Source of the DNA: CAYLXC01 sp964387865
GTDB lineage: Bacteria > Patescibacteriota > Microgenomatia > Daviesbacterales > UBA10151
Reading direction: 5' to 3'
NCBI GenBank assembly: GCA_964387865.1
Contig: CAYLXC010000001.1
Span: forward strand, 52,724-116,723
DNA: 64,000 nt
Shown here: in pieces, positions 43,085-51,337 of the stretch
How the letters are laid out: each line of letters begins with the position of its first letter
How positions within the stretch are numbered: the first letter of the stretch is position 1
The notes under the pieces: model-generated
Databases searched by the model: none
Told to the model about the DNA's origin: nothing
The model's input: the letters and a program-made list of their open reading frames with translations, nothing else
Made by a program: the position numbers and the translations under genes

Positions 43085-44506
43085 TTATTGCAAGGCATCT
43101 GTATTAACCCCGTCCTTAAAATCAATTTCCGGGTATTTATGTAAAATATCAGAAAGAGTTTTTTTCAATTTTACATATTCATCTGCTGTTTTTGCCTCAT
43201 ATTTTATAGTAAGATACGGACCATTTTGAGATGCCCTTATTACCCCCATCTCATCTTCTGTATCAAATCTTACACCATCAATTTCAACATAACTGGCATT
43301 AGGATATACCGCTTTTATATCTTTAGTTATTCCCTCTGATACCATTTTAAATTTAATATTATCCGGACAACCCACTTTTATTTCCGGACTGCTATGATAT
43401 TTTGGTAACTCATCGACAACTTGGTCTAAAGATTTATCTACTCTTGTAAGATATGCCAAAAGTCTTAAGGTTGCATATGCCTCATCATCATGACCATAAA
43501 AATTATCTGCAAAAAACATATGCCCGGAAAGTTCTCCTGCAAAAGGGGCTCTTTCTTCTTTAAGCTTTGCTTTAATAAATGAATGGCCTGTAATCCAAAT
43601 TACCGGCTCACCACCATGTGCTTCAATTACATCCCTGGTTTGTTTTGAACAGAGCACGTTAAAAACAATTTTTGCTCCCGGCATAAAATCCAAAACATCC
43701 ATAGCAAATATTGCAACCAAAGTATCATTCCAAATTAACCTCCCCTGCCCATCAACAATCCCCATCCTGTCACCGTCAGTATCATATGAAAAACCAATAT
43801 CTGCCTTCTCCTTAACCACTCTTTCTGCCAGTCTTTCTTGTACTTCCCTTTCAGTTGGATCAGCTGTTCCTAAAGGAAAGGTACCATCAAGTTCCGTGTG
43901 CTGCTCTATTACCTCACATCCTGCTTCTCTTAAAATTTTAGGCAAAAACATACCTGCTGTTCCATAAATTGTATCAACAACAACTTTAAACTTTCCAATT
44001 TTTCCAGTCCGTCTTAATATATCTTTTTTATATTCAGGAAAAATATCAACTTTTTTATACTTTGCTTTGCGGTTAAACTTTTTAAACTGTCCGTCTTTTG
44101 CAATTTCCTTAAGTTTTTGAATCTCAATACCAGTCATTGTATCCGAAAAACCTACAGCCATTTTTATTCCGTTATACTCTGCCGGATTATGGGAAGCTGT
44201 AATCATTACAGCTCCCTTAAAACGCAACGGGTATTGAGCAAAGTAAACAATTTGAGCCAAGGCCAATCCTATATCAACAACATCTATCCCAGAATCTAAA
44301 AGTCCCTTAATAAATGCTTTGGAATAACTTTCAGATGTTGTCCTATTATCCCTTCCTATAACAACTTCCCAAATCCTTCGCTGATAAAGAAATGTTGCAT
44401 ATGCCTTACCCAAAAGTTCCATTATATCTTCATTTAAATCCACCCCGGAAACTCCCCGAAGGTCATATCCTCTGAAAATATGGTCATTGATGGTTGCTTT
44501 AGACAT
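43085..44506 (-). CDS. Phosphomannomutase/phosphoglucomutase
   Basis: A 473-residue alpha-D-phosphohexomutase. The active-site phosphoserine loop is TASHNPAEYNGIK, the metal-binding loop is DTDGDRMG, and the sugar-binding loop is GELSGHMFF. It would supply mannose-1-P or glucose-1-P for surface glycans, in line with the glycosyltransferases in the window. It diverges from the gene at 44523. Confidence 0.92.
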   Translation of the reverse strand: MSKATINDHIFRGYDLRGVSGVDLNEDIMELLGKAYATFLYQRRIWEVVIGRDNRTTSESYSKAFIKGLLDSGIDVVDIGLALAQIVYFAQYPLRFKGAVMITASHNPAEYNGIKMAVGFSDTMTGIEIQKLKEIAKDGQFKKFNRKAKYKKVDIFPEYKKDILRRTGKIGKFKVVVDTIYGTAGMFLPKILREAGCEVIEQHTELDGTFPLGTADPTEREVQERLAERVVKEKADIGFSYDTDGDRMGIVDGQGRLIWNDTLVAIFAMDVLDFMPGAKIVFNVLCSKQTRDVIEAHGGEPVIWITGHSFIKAKLKEERAPFAGELSGHMFFADNFYGHDDEAYATLRLLAYLTRVDKSLDQVVDELPKYHSSPEIKVGCPDNIKFKMVSEGITKDIKAVYPNASYVEIDGVRFDTEDEMGVIRASQNGPYLTIKYEAKTADEYVKLKKTLSDILHKYPEIDFKDGVNTDALQ

Positions 44507-44522
44507 AGCTTAAAATATTACC

Positions 44523-45008
44523 ATGAATCAGCTAATTAAGAAATTTTGGGCTTGGTATGAAAGACACTATACCATAAATGTCACGGTTGCTGCCATTTTA
44601 TTTACTCTTCAAATTGTTCATCTTTATTGGTTAACTACCCATGTTGTTATTCACAAAATTTTCGGCTTCAGCCTTTGGGATCCCACTGTTTTTTTACAGA
44701 CCATAATAATTATTGTAGATTACACGGAAATCCCGGCAATTATTACAACATCTTTAGTTTATATTAATGATTTAAGAAAAGGGTTTAAAATAAAACCATC
44801 ACTATACTTATTTTTTCTAGATATCCAACTACTTCACATTTTTTGGATTACGGATGAATTTGTTATAGAATCTTTCACAGGAACTGGTGGAGGAACTATA
44901 TTACCCCTCTGGCTTGCCTGGATCGCCATAATGATTGACTACCTGGAACTTCCGGTAATTTTTGAAACCATCAAGAAAGCCCTTATTGCTTTAAAAAAAT
45001 TCTCTTAA
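44523..45008 (+). CDS. Four-helix membrane protein with internal duplication
   Basis: A 161-residue protein with about four membrane helices. The two halves are repeats: LQIVHLYWLTTHVVIHKIFG with IIVDYTEIPAIITTSL in the first, and IQLLHIFWITDEFVIESFTG with IMIDYLELPVIFETIK in the second. The conserved His, Trp, Asp, Glu and Pro inside the helices hint at a binding or transport site. No family recognised. A TAAAAT box lies about 10 nt before the ATG. Confidence 0.7.
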   Translation: MNQLIKKFWAWYERHYTINVTVAAILFTLQIVHLYWLTTHVVIHKIFGFSLWDPTVFLQTIIIIVDYTEIPAIITTSLVYINDLRKGFKIKPSLYLFFLDIQLLHIFWITDEFVIESFTGTGGGTILPLWLAWIAIMIDYLELPVIFETIKKALIALKKFS

Positions 45009-45036
45009 CCGAATATGTCTGCTTCAATGATTTAAA

Positions 45037-46329
45037 TCATTTTATGTTTGCTCTAATGATTCGTATCATATAAATGGAGAGTCTTCTCTCATTGCGTCTT
45101 GCTCTCAAGTATATTGGAATTAAGAATAAAAGTAGTATTCCAGCTATAAACCATGAAGTCTGTATACTTGTATTTTTTGCTATCCAACCTAAAACTACTA
45201 ATCCTAGAGCTGCTCCAAACTTTCCCATCATAGAATCGAAAGATAAAACAGTGGCTCTTTGTTCTCCTGGAATATGCTTATTAAGATATGCTTTATGGGC
45301 AGGAGTTAGCATACCTCTTCCAATCTCATAAGTGAAAAAACTTACTAATACAACAGCAAAAATATTTGAAACGGAAGAAATTAATATTGGTACAGCCAAA
45401 AATATAGCAGTTAAGATAAGAATCCATGAGTATGCTCTCTCCTTTTTTAGAAGCATTTTAACGAGATAGCTTCCAATTATCATAAATAAACACATACCGG
45501 CCCAGACCCAACCCATTAGCCAAATTTGATTGCCAGCAAGATCATTCATTCTGGGTGACCAATACATATTAAGAGGCTGGAAAGCAAACATTGAAACTAT
45601 AGAAGATAAAATCAACCAAAGTATGACTTTATGCTTTATACCATAAGTAATACTATCTTTAGCTACCTTTCCAATTTGACCTATGTTTCCAACTAGATTA
45701 AGGGTCTTTTTTATTTTTGTGTCTTCATTTATATAAAATATAGAAACCAATAGCCCGGCAAATGCTACAACAGCACCAATTCCGAAAGGTAAGTTCAATG
45801 CTATAGCCCCTAGATATCCTCCCAATAACCCCCCTAAAAGGGCTGCTACTTTTCCAATAATTGCCGCATGGGAGAATATGAAATCTATTTTACCAATATA
45901 ATTTTTTCTTTCCATAGAATCCACCATCCATGCATCCAAAGCACCTGAGGCAAAAGTAAAATGTATGGCGGCCAAAATTTCAGCCAAAATAAACATTGCA
46001 ATATTTTTTGATTCAAAATAAACAAGCAAGGCAACTACTAAAAAGACAAAGCTTAATACGATAGCTTTTCTTCTCCCAAAATAATCTGCATAAGCCCCAG
46101 TCGGAATTTCAAAAATAAAATTTGCTACCATAAATACCAAATTAACTAGCATCACTTGAAAGACATCTAAACCTTTGCTTAAAAGAAATAGTACATATGT
46201 CGCAGCCGTTAAACCGACAGCAAAATCAAATAGAAAAGTTAGTAGATAATAAACTGCCCTCGTGTCTTTTGCACGAATGCTATTTGAAAAACTACTTACT
46301 CTTTTATCCATGTTATTTAAGTGTAACAT
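45037..46329 (-). CDS. Major facilitator superfamily transporter
   Basis: A 430-residue, 12-helix MFS protein with the loop 2-3 motif GAYADYFGRRKAIVLS (GxxaDxxGRR). Substrate unknown. Its start overlaps the stop of the upstream 162-codon gene, so both are in the operon headed by the Tyr/Trp leader peptide; import or export of an aromatic amino acid is a reasonable guess from that context only. Start could also be at MDKRVSSFSN, six codons later. Confidence 0.85.
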   Translation of the reverse strand: MLHLNNMDKRVSSFSNSIRAKDTRAVYYLLTFLFDFAVGLTAATYVLFLLSKGLDVFQVMLVNLVFMVANFIFEIPTGAYADYFGRRKAIVLSFVFLVVALLVYFESKNIAMFILAEILAAIHFTFASGALDAWMVDSMERKNYIGKIDFIFSHAAIIGKVAALLGGLLGGYLGAIALNLPFGIGAVVAFAGLLVSIFYINEDTKIKKTLNLVGNIGQIGKVAKDSITYGIKHKVILWLILSSIVSMFAFQPLNMYWSPRMNDLAGNQIWLMGWVWAGMCLFMIIGSYLVKMLLKKERAYSWILILTAIFLAVPILISSVSNIFAVVLVSFFTYEIGRGMLTPAHKAYLNKHIPGEQRATVLSFDSMMGKFGAALGLVVLGWIAKNTSIQTSWFIAGILLLFLIPIYLRARRNERRLSIYMIRIIRANIK

Positions 46330-46817
46330 TATCTAAATATTGTTCTTTGTTTTTTCCTGACACTGACAATATGATCATGCGGAATACAGTATCTAAATGA
46401 TATACCTCTTATTTCATCCTCCAAATCTGATATTTTTTGTATTGCATCAGAAATTGTCTCCATGCTCCACTCAGGCAAGTTGGGTTTTATAAAGGTTTTC
46501 ACTTTTGGAACTTTAACCTTTATCCAGTAACCAGGAAAAGGAGGGTCTTCCCTAATTGGCCCTTTATCTAAAACACTTCTGACAATATGGTAATTTCTAT
46601 CGAGTTCTACTACTCCTTTTAAAACTACTCTCCATACCCTACCTCTATGTTCAGTCAGAAGAATTCCATTACCCATATCAACTCCTAATGACAAAGCACT
46701 ATTTGCTATATGCAAATACTCGGAAGGGTCAACTTCCAATTTGTGTCTTTCTATATGATCTACAACATGATCTACACTTGAGCAAACATTTTCAAAATAT
46801 AATCTTTCCATAACCAT
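46329..46817 (-). CDS. Unknown protein under Tyr/Trp attenuation
   Basis: A 162-residue soluble protein starting MVMERLYFENVCSSVDHVVD, with no recognised domain. It is moderately basic at the C-terminus (VRKKQRTIFR). GGGAGG in the attenuator terminator is followed by seven T and then the ATG, the same geometry as metK and the gene at 9151. Co-transcribed with the MFS gene. The only functional hint is regulation by the leader peptide. Confidence 0.72.
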   Translation of the reverse strand: MVMERLYFENVCSSVDHVVDHIERHKLEVDPSEYLHIANSALSLGVDMGNGILLTEHRGRVWRVVLKGVVELDRNYHIVRSVLDKGPIREDPPFPGYWIKVKVPKVKTFIKPNLPEWSMETISDAIQKISDLEDEIRGISFRYCIPHDHIVSVRKKQRTIFR

Positions 46818-46903
46818 AAAAAAACCTCCCTTTTGGGAGGCTTCTGTGAATTTATTAAAATCTTCTTAGATTAAGACTTATTTACCACAGGAATAAACCT
46901 CCC
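46818..46903 (-). promoter_or_regulatory. Tyr/Trp attenuator: antiterminator / terminator-SD hairpin
   Basis: Minus strand GGGAGG (46898-46903) can pair with CCTCCC (46835-46840), with CTGTG/CACAG extending the stem: the antiterminator. The competing hairpin CCTCCC-AAAA-GGGAGG (46825-46840) is followed by seven T (46818-46824), a strong terminator abutting the ATG at 46817. Confidence 0.85.
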
Positions 46904-46954
46904 ACTTGAGAGGTACCAATAAGCACACGAAAAGTTGTCATTTAAAATTTTCAT
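46871..46954 (-). CDS. Tyr-Trp-Tyr attenuator leader peptide
   Basis: A 27-codon frame beginning MKILNDNFSCAYWYLSSGR. The consecutive codons TAT TGG TAC (Tyr-Trp-Tyr, residues 12-14) end 9 nt before GGGAGG of the antiterminator, the expected place for control codons. The ATG lies 9 nt behind the -10 box, with no SD. The trigger could be Trp, Tyr or both. Confidence 0.78.
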   Translation of the reverse strand: MKILNDNFSCAYWYLSSGRFIPVVNKS

Positions 46955-46963
46955 ACTTTAATC

Positions 46964-46993
46964 ATTGTAACATAAAGAAAATTAACTTGTCAA
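46964..46993 (-). promoter_or_regulatory. Promoter of the Tyr/Trp-leader operon
   Basis: Minus strand TTGACA (46988-46993), an 18-nt spacer and TACAAT (46964-46969). The expected start is about 3 nt before the leader ATG at 46954. Confidence 0.8.
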
Positions 46994-47006
46994 CTATGGG
47001 GTATAT

Positions 47007-47267
47007 TTAAGTAGATACTGAGACAAACTTCCAAGGTTCTTTTTTACTCTTAGTTTCTTCTGCTTTTACTACCTTTTTACCTTCTTCTAAAAGATCTTTA
47101 ACTAACTCATCATTTATTTCATTCAGTTTTTTATCTGTTGCAGAGAAAGGCACTACTGAAGCATTTGAAGAATAAAAATTCTTAGAGTCTTCAGGATGTG
47201 AAGCTAGATAATCAGTTAACTTTACTGTTAAATCCATATTTTTAACTGCTTGTTGTTTTTTACTCAT
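47007..47267 (-). CDS. Small lysine-rich hypothetical protein
   Basis: An 86-residue hydrophilic protein starting MSKKQQAVKNMDLTVKLTDYL, rich in Lys, Glu and Ser, probably helical, with no recognised family. It lies downstream of rpsI and just upstream of the Tyr/Trp operon promoter. Confidence 0.55.
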   Translation of the reverse strand: MSKKQQAVKNMDLTVKLTDYLASHPEDSKNFYSSNASVVPFSATDKKLNEINDELVKDLLEEGKKVVKAEETKSKKEPWKFVSVST

Positions 47268-47348
47268 ATATCATTAATAATACACAAAAAATATTAAGAA
47301 TTCAATAATTAATTAGTAAGGTTGATCAGATAAAATTCAATAGGGAGG

Positions 47349-47744
47349 TTACCTCTTTGGAGATTGTTTTTTAGCCCTTGCTTTTCCTGCATTACCATAT
47401 TTTCTTCTTTCTTTAACCCTTGCATCACGAGTTAAGTAACCCTCTTTTTTTAAACTTACACGTAGTGATGGTTCAGCTTTTACAATAGCCCTTGCTATTC
47501 CATGTATAACTGCCTCAAGTTGAGAAACTCTCCCCCCACCTTCCACTTTTACTGAAATACTATATTTACCAATAGTTTTAGTAATCTCTAATGGTCTTGT
47601 ATAAAGTTTTTGGAAAATTGACCCCAAAAAATATTCTGAAATAGGCTTTCCGTTAACAGTAGTTTGACCATTTCCGGATATTAGTCTCACCCTTGCAATT
47701 GCTTCTTTTCTTCTGCCTACTGTGTTTATAAAAGATTCAGCCAC
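47349..47744 (-). CDS. rpsI: 30S ribosomal protein uS9
   Basis: A 131-residue protein of normal length with the N-terminal GRRKEAIARVRL and the C-terminal basic tail (RRKYGNAGKARAKKQSPKR) that reaches the P-site tRNA. The C-terminal Arg is typical. It overlaps rplM by 1 nt, the usual L13-S9 pair. Confidence 0.98.
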   Translation of the reverse strand: MAESFINTVGRRKEAIARVRLISGNGQTTVNGKPISEYFLGSIFQKLYTRPLEITKTIGKYSISVKVEGGGRVSQLEAVIHGIARAIVKAEPSLRVSLKKEGYLTRDARVKERRKYGNAGKARAKKQSPKR

Positions 47745-48142
47745 TAAATTACTGCCTCCTCCCCTCTATATACTCTTAACTTTTTTATCATTTGCCTTCC
47801 CAATCTACTGTGAGGTAACATACCTTTTACGGCATGTTCAATTATATACTCAGGTCTTCTTTCAATAAGTTTATCAAACTTTTCAACCTTTAAACCTCCC
47901 GGATAACCTGAATGTCTCATATAAATCTTTGTCTGATACTTCTTACCGGAAACTTTTATCTTACTGGCATTTTTTACAACCACAAAATCTCCTGTATCTA
48001 AATAAGGTACATATGAAGCCTTATTTTTTCCCATTAAAATAGTAGCAACTTCTGTTGCTAGCCTTCCCAAAATTTTTCCAGATGCATCAATTACGTGCTT
48101 TGCTCTTTTTATATCTTTTGCTGATAAAACATTAGTACTCAT
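47744..48142 (-). CDS. rplM: 50S ribosomal protein uL13
   Basis: A 132-residue protein, slightly shorter than the usual 142. The hallmark segments are DASGKILGRLATEVATILMG, YMRHSGYPGGLK and AVKGMLPHSRLGRQMIKKL. It binds 23S rRNA early in assembly. Paired with rpsI. Confidence 0.98.
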   Translation of the reverse strand: MSTNVLSAKDIKRAKHVIDASGKILGRLATEVATILMGKNKASYVPYLDTGDFVVVKNASKIKVSGKKYQTKIYMRHSGYPGGLKVEKFDKLIERRPEYIIEHAVKGMLPHSRLGRQMIKKLRVYRGEEAVI

Positions 48143-48170
48143 AATAGAATAAAACTGTTAGAATTATGAA

Positions 48171-48683
48171 TTAAGCTTTTTTACTCCTTCCTCGTGATTT
48201 AATCTTAGGAGAAATGACTTTGGGCTTTGATGTTTTCACAGACACTCCTCTACTTACATCTTTAGTATTTTTCTCTTCTTTGCTTAATTCTTTATTCTTA
48301 ATTCTTAATTCTTTTTCCAAAGGTTTCAGCTCCTCTGCTCCAATTAAGCTCATTTTTACCATCATTGTTTGATCTCCAAATCTAGTTCCCAATCTTACCA
48401 ATGATGTGTACCCGGAATTTCTATTAGCTAATTTTGGCACAATCTCTTTAATTAATCTTTCCCTTAAATTTTTATCATTAAGAAAAGTCTGCAACCTAGA
48501 TTGAGTATTTTTTTCTTTTGCAAGATTTACAACCTTATCAACTAAACCTTTAATTGCTTTTGCCTTAGCTTCCGAGGTCTGGATAGTTCCGTAAGTAAAA
48601 AGGGATTGCACTAAACCCTTAAAAAGAGTGTCTCTTTGATCTTTATTTCTACCAAGGTGTTTACCATAAACTCTATGCCTCAC
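48171..48683 (-). CDS. rplQ: 50S ribosomal protein bL17
   Basis: A 170-residue L17, core intact (MRHRVYGKHLGRNKDQRDTL, the SEAKAKA segment and RNSGYTSLVRLGTRFGD). The C-terminus is extended by about 50 basic residues. Part of the extension (ELRIKNKELSKEEK) is encoded by a 7-nt tandem repeat at 48284-48311. It overlaps the end of rpoA by 11 nt. Confidence 0.96.
   Translation of the reverse strand: MRHRVYGKHLGRNKDQRDTLFKGLVQSLFTYGTIQTSEAKAKAIKGLVDKVVNLAKEKNTQSRLQTFLNDKNLRERLIKEIVPKLANRNSGYTSLVRLGTRFGDQTMMVKMSLIGAEELKPLEKELRIKNKELSKEEKNTKDVSRGVSVKTSKPKVISPKIKSRGRSKKA
48284..48311. repeat. Heptanucleotide tandem repeat in rplQ
   Basis: Four 7-nt units (TTAATTC, TTTATTC, TTAATTC, TTAATTC) inside the C-terminal extension of rplQ. 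A near-identical array lies in the rpsD-rpsK gap at 50364. Confidence 0.8.
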
Positions 48684-49578
48684 TAAGAGTCAACCCCCTT
48701 TCAGAAAGCTTTTCTGAAATTAGACTTAATGATTTGGTACCTAAATTTTTAGCTTTTAAAAGTTGAGGTTTCGGAATATTTATTAAATCCTCAATTGTAT
48801 TTATCTCAATTGCCTTCAAAGCATTTGTAATACGTACAGGCAAATCCAATTCTTCTATTGTAAGTTTTAAAGTTTCCTCAGAAATTTTTGATCCCTCTTC
48901 TTTAATCTCCTCTTCCATATCAGGTTCATAAACTTTCTTAAAAGTTTCTGATAAAATTTTTGATGCCTCATTTAAAGCGTCAAGCGGTGTAACAGCTCCA
49001 TTAGTTGTAATGTCCAAAGTCAATTTATCAAAATCCGCCTTTCTTCCAACTCTGGTTGGATCAACAGAATAATTTACGGCAACAACAGGAGAAAATAGCG
49101 AATCAATTGAAATTACTCCTATCTCATTTATTTTCCTCTCATCTGCAACTGAATAACCTTTACCAACTTCTGCTGTTGCTTCCATATTTAATTTAGATTT
49201 GGAATCTGTAAGAGTTGCAATTACTTGATCTCCATTTACTATTTCCCCGTCCCCCTCTATCTCAAAATCCGAAGCTTTTACAACTTTTTTGCCTGATGCT
49301 TTAACAGTCAATTTTATCCCTTTTTCTGAATGAATTTGAAGGCGAACCTTTTTTAAATTTAAAATTATTTCAATTACATCTTCCAAGATTCCATCAATTG
49401 TTGAAAATTGATGTGAAACTCCATCAATTTTTACAGAAGTTATAGCAGCACCCTTAAGGGATGCGAGCAGTACCCTCCTTAGACTGTTTCCCAAAGTATG
49501 ACCAAAACCCTCCTCTAAAGGTTCAAGTACGATCTTTGCAAAATTATCTTTTTCAACTACTATCTTTACTTTAAACAT
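48673..49578 (-). CDS. rpoA: RNA polymerase alpha subunit
   Basis: A 301-residue alpha subunit starting MFKVKIVVEKDNFAKIVLEP. The N-terminal assembly domain (GFGHTLGNSLRRVLLASLKG) and the C-terminal DNA/activator-binding domain (ELDLPVRITNALKAIEINTI, then LLKAKNLGTKSLSLI) are complete. A longer frame starting 13 codons upstream reads DSCFRRNDRRND, which is translation of the palindromic repeat at 49589, so I rejected it. Confidence 0.97.
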   Translation of the reverse strand: MFKVKIVVEKDNFAKIVLEPLEEGFGHTLGNSLRRVLLASLKGAAITSVKIDGVSHQFSTIDGILEDVIEIILNLKKVRLQIHSEKGIKLTVKASGKKVVKASDFEIEGDGEIVNGDQVIATLTDSKSKLNMEATAEVGKGYSVADERKINEIGVISIDSLFSPVVAVNYSVDPTRVGRKADFDKLTLDITTNGAVTPLDALNEASKILSETFKKVYEPDMEEEIKEEGSKISEETLKLTIEELDLPVRITNALKAIEINTIEDLINIPKPQLLKAKNLGTKSLSLISEKLSERGLTLSEA

Positions 49579-49588
49579 ATCGTTCCTT

Positions 49589-49662
49589 CTGTCATTCCTG
49601 CGAAAGCAGGAATCCATACAAATAATTATTATATGGATCCCGTATCAAGTACGGGATGACGT
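49589..49662. repeat. REP-like palindromic repeat between rpsD and rpoA
   Basis: CATTCCTGCGAAAGCAGGAAT and ATCCCGTATCAAGTACGGGAT, two hairpins joined by an AT-rich stretch. A different family from the composite repeats. It sits within the ribosomal operon and may modulate mRNA stability between rpsD and rpoA. Confidence 0.8.
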
Positions 49663-49668
49663 TTCATG

Positions 49669-50271
49669 TCATCTTGAATAATATTCAACAATCAACTGCT
49701 CATCAATTGATTGTTCCATCTCATCTCTTGTAGGAATTCTTAAAACCCTGCCTATTGTAGCTTTTCTTTCAAGCCACTCTGGCAAGGTTTCAATTTCCTC
49801 CAGGCTGCTTTTAATTTGAGTATTATCTCTTAATTTATCAGATAATGCAATAGTTTGACCTATCCTTACCTGAAAGGATGGGAAAGCTACCTTTTTGTCA
49901 TCTATCCTAATATGGCCATGTGTTACAAGTTGTCTTGCCCCAGCTCTGCTTTTGGTAAAACCTAATTTATAAACAATATTATCTAGTCTTGTTTCCAAAG
50001 CTTGTAATAAACTTAATCCTGTTGCGCCCTTAACTTTAGAAGCCTTTTGAACATATCCCTTAAACTGTTTCTCCAATATTCCATATAATCTTTTTGCTTT
50101 TTGTTTCTCGCGAAGCTGTAAACCGTATTCGGATACGCGTCTTCGCATTCTTGCACCATGTTGTCCAGGAGGTACTGCCCCTTTTCTCTCCAACGCCTTT
50201 ACATCCTTTGTAAATAAGGGTAAACCTTCACGTCTACTTAATCTTCGTTTTGGTCCAGTATACCTAGCCAT
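49669..50271 (-). CDS. rpsD: 30S ribosomal protein uS4
   Basis: A 200-residue S4 with the N-terminal MARYTGPKRRLSRREGLPLF, the S4 RNA-binding domain (LETRLDNIVYKLGFTKSRAGARQLVTHGHI) and a normal C-terminus. It lacks the Cys zinc ligands found in some S4 forms. It nucleates 30S assembly. Confidence 0.98.
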   Translation of the reverse strand: MARYTGPKRRLSRREGLPLFTKDVKALERKGAVPPGQHGARMRRRVSEYGLQLREKQKAKRLYGILEKQFKGYVQKASKVKGATGLSLLQALETRLDNIVYKLGFTKSRAGARQLVTHGHIRIDDKKVAFPSFQVRIGQTIALSDKLRDNTQIKSSLEEIETLPEWLERKATIGRVLRIPTRDEMEQSIDEQLIVEYYSR

Positions 50272-50363
50272 TTTTATTTGGACTTTTCTGAATTTCCTTT
50301 TTCAATGATTTAGGTTTATCTCACGAAAAGTCCAGTTCTACCTCCTTCTTGTCATTTATTTTT

Positions 50364-50398
50364 TTAATTCTTTATTCATAATTCTTAATTCATAATTC
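50364..50398. repeat. Heptanucleotide tandem repeat upstream of rpsD
   Basis: Five degenerate 7-nt units (TTAATTC, TTTATTC, ATAATTC, TTAATTC, ATAATTC) in the gap after rpsK; the last base touches the rpsK stop. Similar to the array in rplQ. Confidence 0.8.
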
Positions 50399-50796
50399 TA
50401 AACGCGTCTGCGTTTTTTTGGTCTTGGTCCATTATGTGGAATTGGCGTCACATCAGCAATCATTGTTATATTTATTCCTGCAGACCTTAAAGCTTTAATT
50501 GTTGCATCTCTTCCTGATCCAGGACCTTTTATATACACTTCACAACTACTCATCCCAAAACCTTTGGCTTTTTGTGCAACTGTCTCCATGGCAGAGATTG
50601 CAGCAAAAGGGGTTGCTTTTCTTGCCCCCTTAAATCCGGATCCGCCGGATGATCCCCATGCAAGAGTATTACCTTGAGAATCAGTTAAAGTTACCAAAGT
50701 ATTATTAAAAGTTGCAGTCACATATACTCTACCGGATGTTAACTTCCGTTCTACTACCTTCTTTGTTGGTCTAGATTTTATTTGTTTCTTAGTCAT
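50398..50796 (-). CDS. rpsK: 30S ribosomal protein uS11
   Basis: A 132-residue S11 with GRVYVTATFNNTLVTLTD, the GSGFKGARKATPFAA region and the C-terminal DVTPIPHNGPRPKKRRRV. Normal length. Follows rpsM by 40 nt. Confidence 0.98.
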   Translation of the reverse strand: MTKKQIKSRPTKKVVERKLTSGRVYVTATFNNTLVTLTDSQGNTLAWGSSGGSGFKGARKATPFAAISAMETVAQKAKGFGMSSCEVYIKGPGSGRDATIKALRSAGINITMIADVTPIPHNGPRPKKRRRV

Positions 50797-50836
50797 AATA
50801 TTGTTCCATCTCCTTCATGTTATCCTCTCACCTAAT

Positions 50837-51280
50837 TTATTTAACTCCTCCTTCTACACTCTTAACCTCTTCCGTTGTCTTTACTGCTGTTGGTCCGCCC
50901 ATTTTCTCAACTGCTTCTTTTCTGAGAGTACCAACGGTTTTTCTTTTACCTCTTTTTGTTCTGGCATTTGATCTGGTTCTTTGGCCTCTTGAGGGTAAAC
51001 CTCTCCTGTGTCTTAAACCCCTATAACTTCCAATCTCCTCAAGCCTTTTTATATTTTGTTCAACTTCCTGCCTTAAATCTCCCTCCACTTTAATTTGCTC
51101 AACAGCTTTTTGAAGTTTTTTTACTTCTTCCTCAGTTAAATCCTTAATTCTTTTTGCTCCATCAACTCCGGAATCTTTAATTATCCCAACCACGTTTGAC
51201 CTCCCTATACCAAATATATAGGTAAGCCCAATATCAACTCGTTTTTGTTCCGGCAAATCAACTCCAGCTATACGTGCCAT
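50837..51280 (-). CDS. rpsM: 30S ribosomal protein uS13
   Basis: A 147-residue S13, slightly extended. The core MARIAGVDLPEQKRVDIGLTY and GSYRGLRHRRGLPSRGQRT with NARTKRG is intact; the last 20 residues are an acidic/Val extension. Contacts the A-site finger of 23S rRNA. Confidence 0.98.
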   Translation of the reverse strand: MARIAGVDLPEQKRVDIGLTYIFGIGRSNVVGIIKDSGVDGAKRIKDLTEEEVKKLQKAVEQIKVEGDLRQEVEQNIKRLEEIGSYRGLRHRRGLPSRGQRTRSNARTKRGKRKTVGTLRKEAVEKMGGPTAVKTTEEVKSVEGGVK

Positions 51281-51296
51281 TAGACAATTCTCCTTT

Positions 51297-51324
51297 TTTG
51301 ATATTTGATATTTGATATTTGATA
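51297..51324. repeat. Heptanucleotide tandem repeat (TTTGATA)x4
   Basis: Four perfect units in the rpmJ-rpsM gap, upstream of the rpsM start and adjoining its ribosome binding region. Confidence 0.9.
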
Positions 51325-51337
51325 TTTGAAATTCATA

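Noticed and set aside
46329..46817. Aromatic amino acid enzyme identity for the attenuated gene.
   Set aside because: No catalytic motif or domain is visible, so only its regulation is reported.
49579..49617. N-terminal extension of rpoA reading DSCFRRNDRRND.
   Set aside because: It is a translation of a palindromic repeat; the conserved alpha subunit N-terminus begins at 49578.
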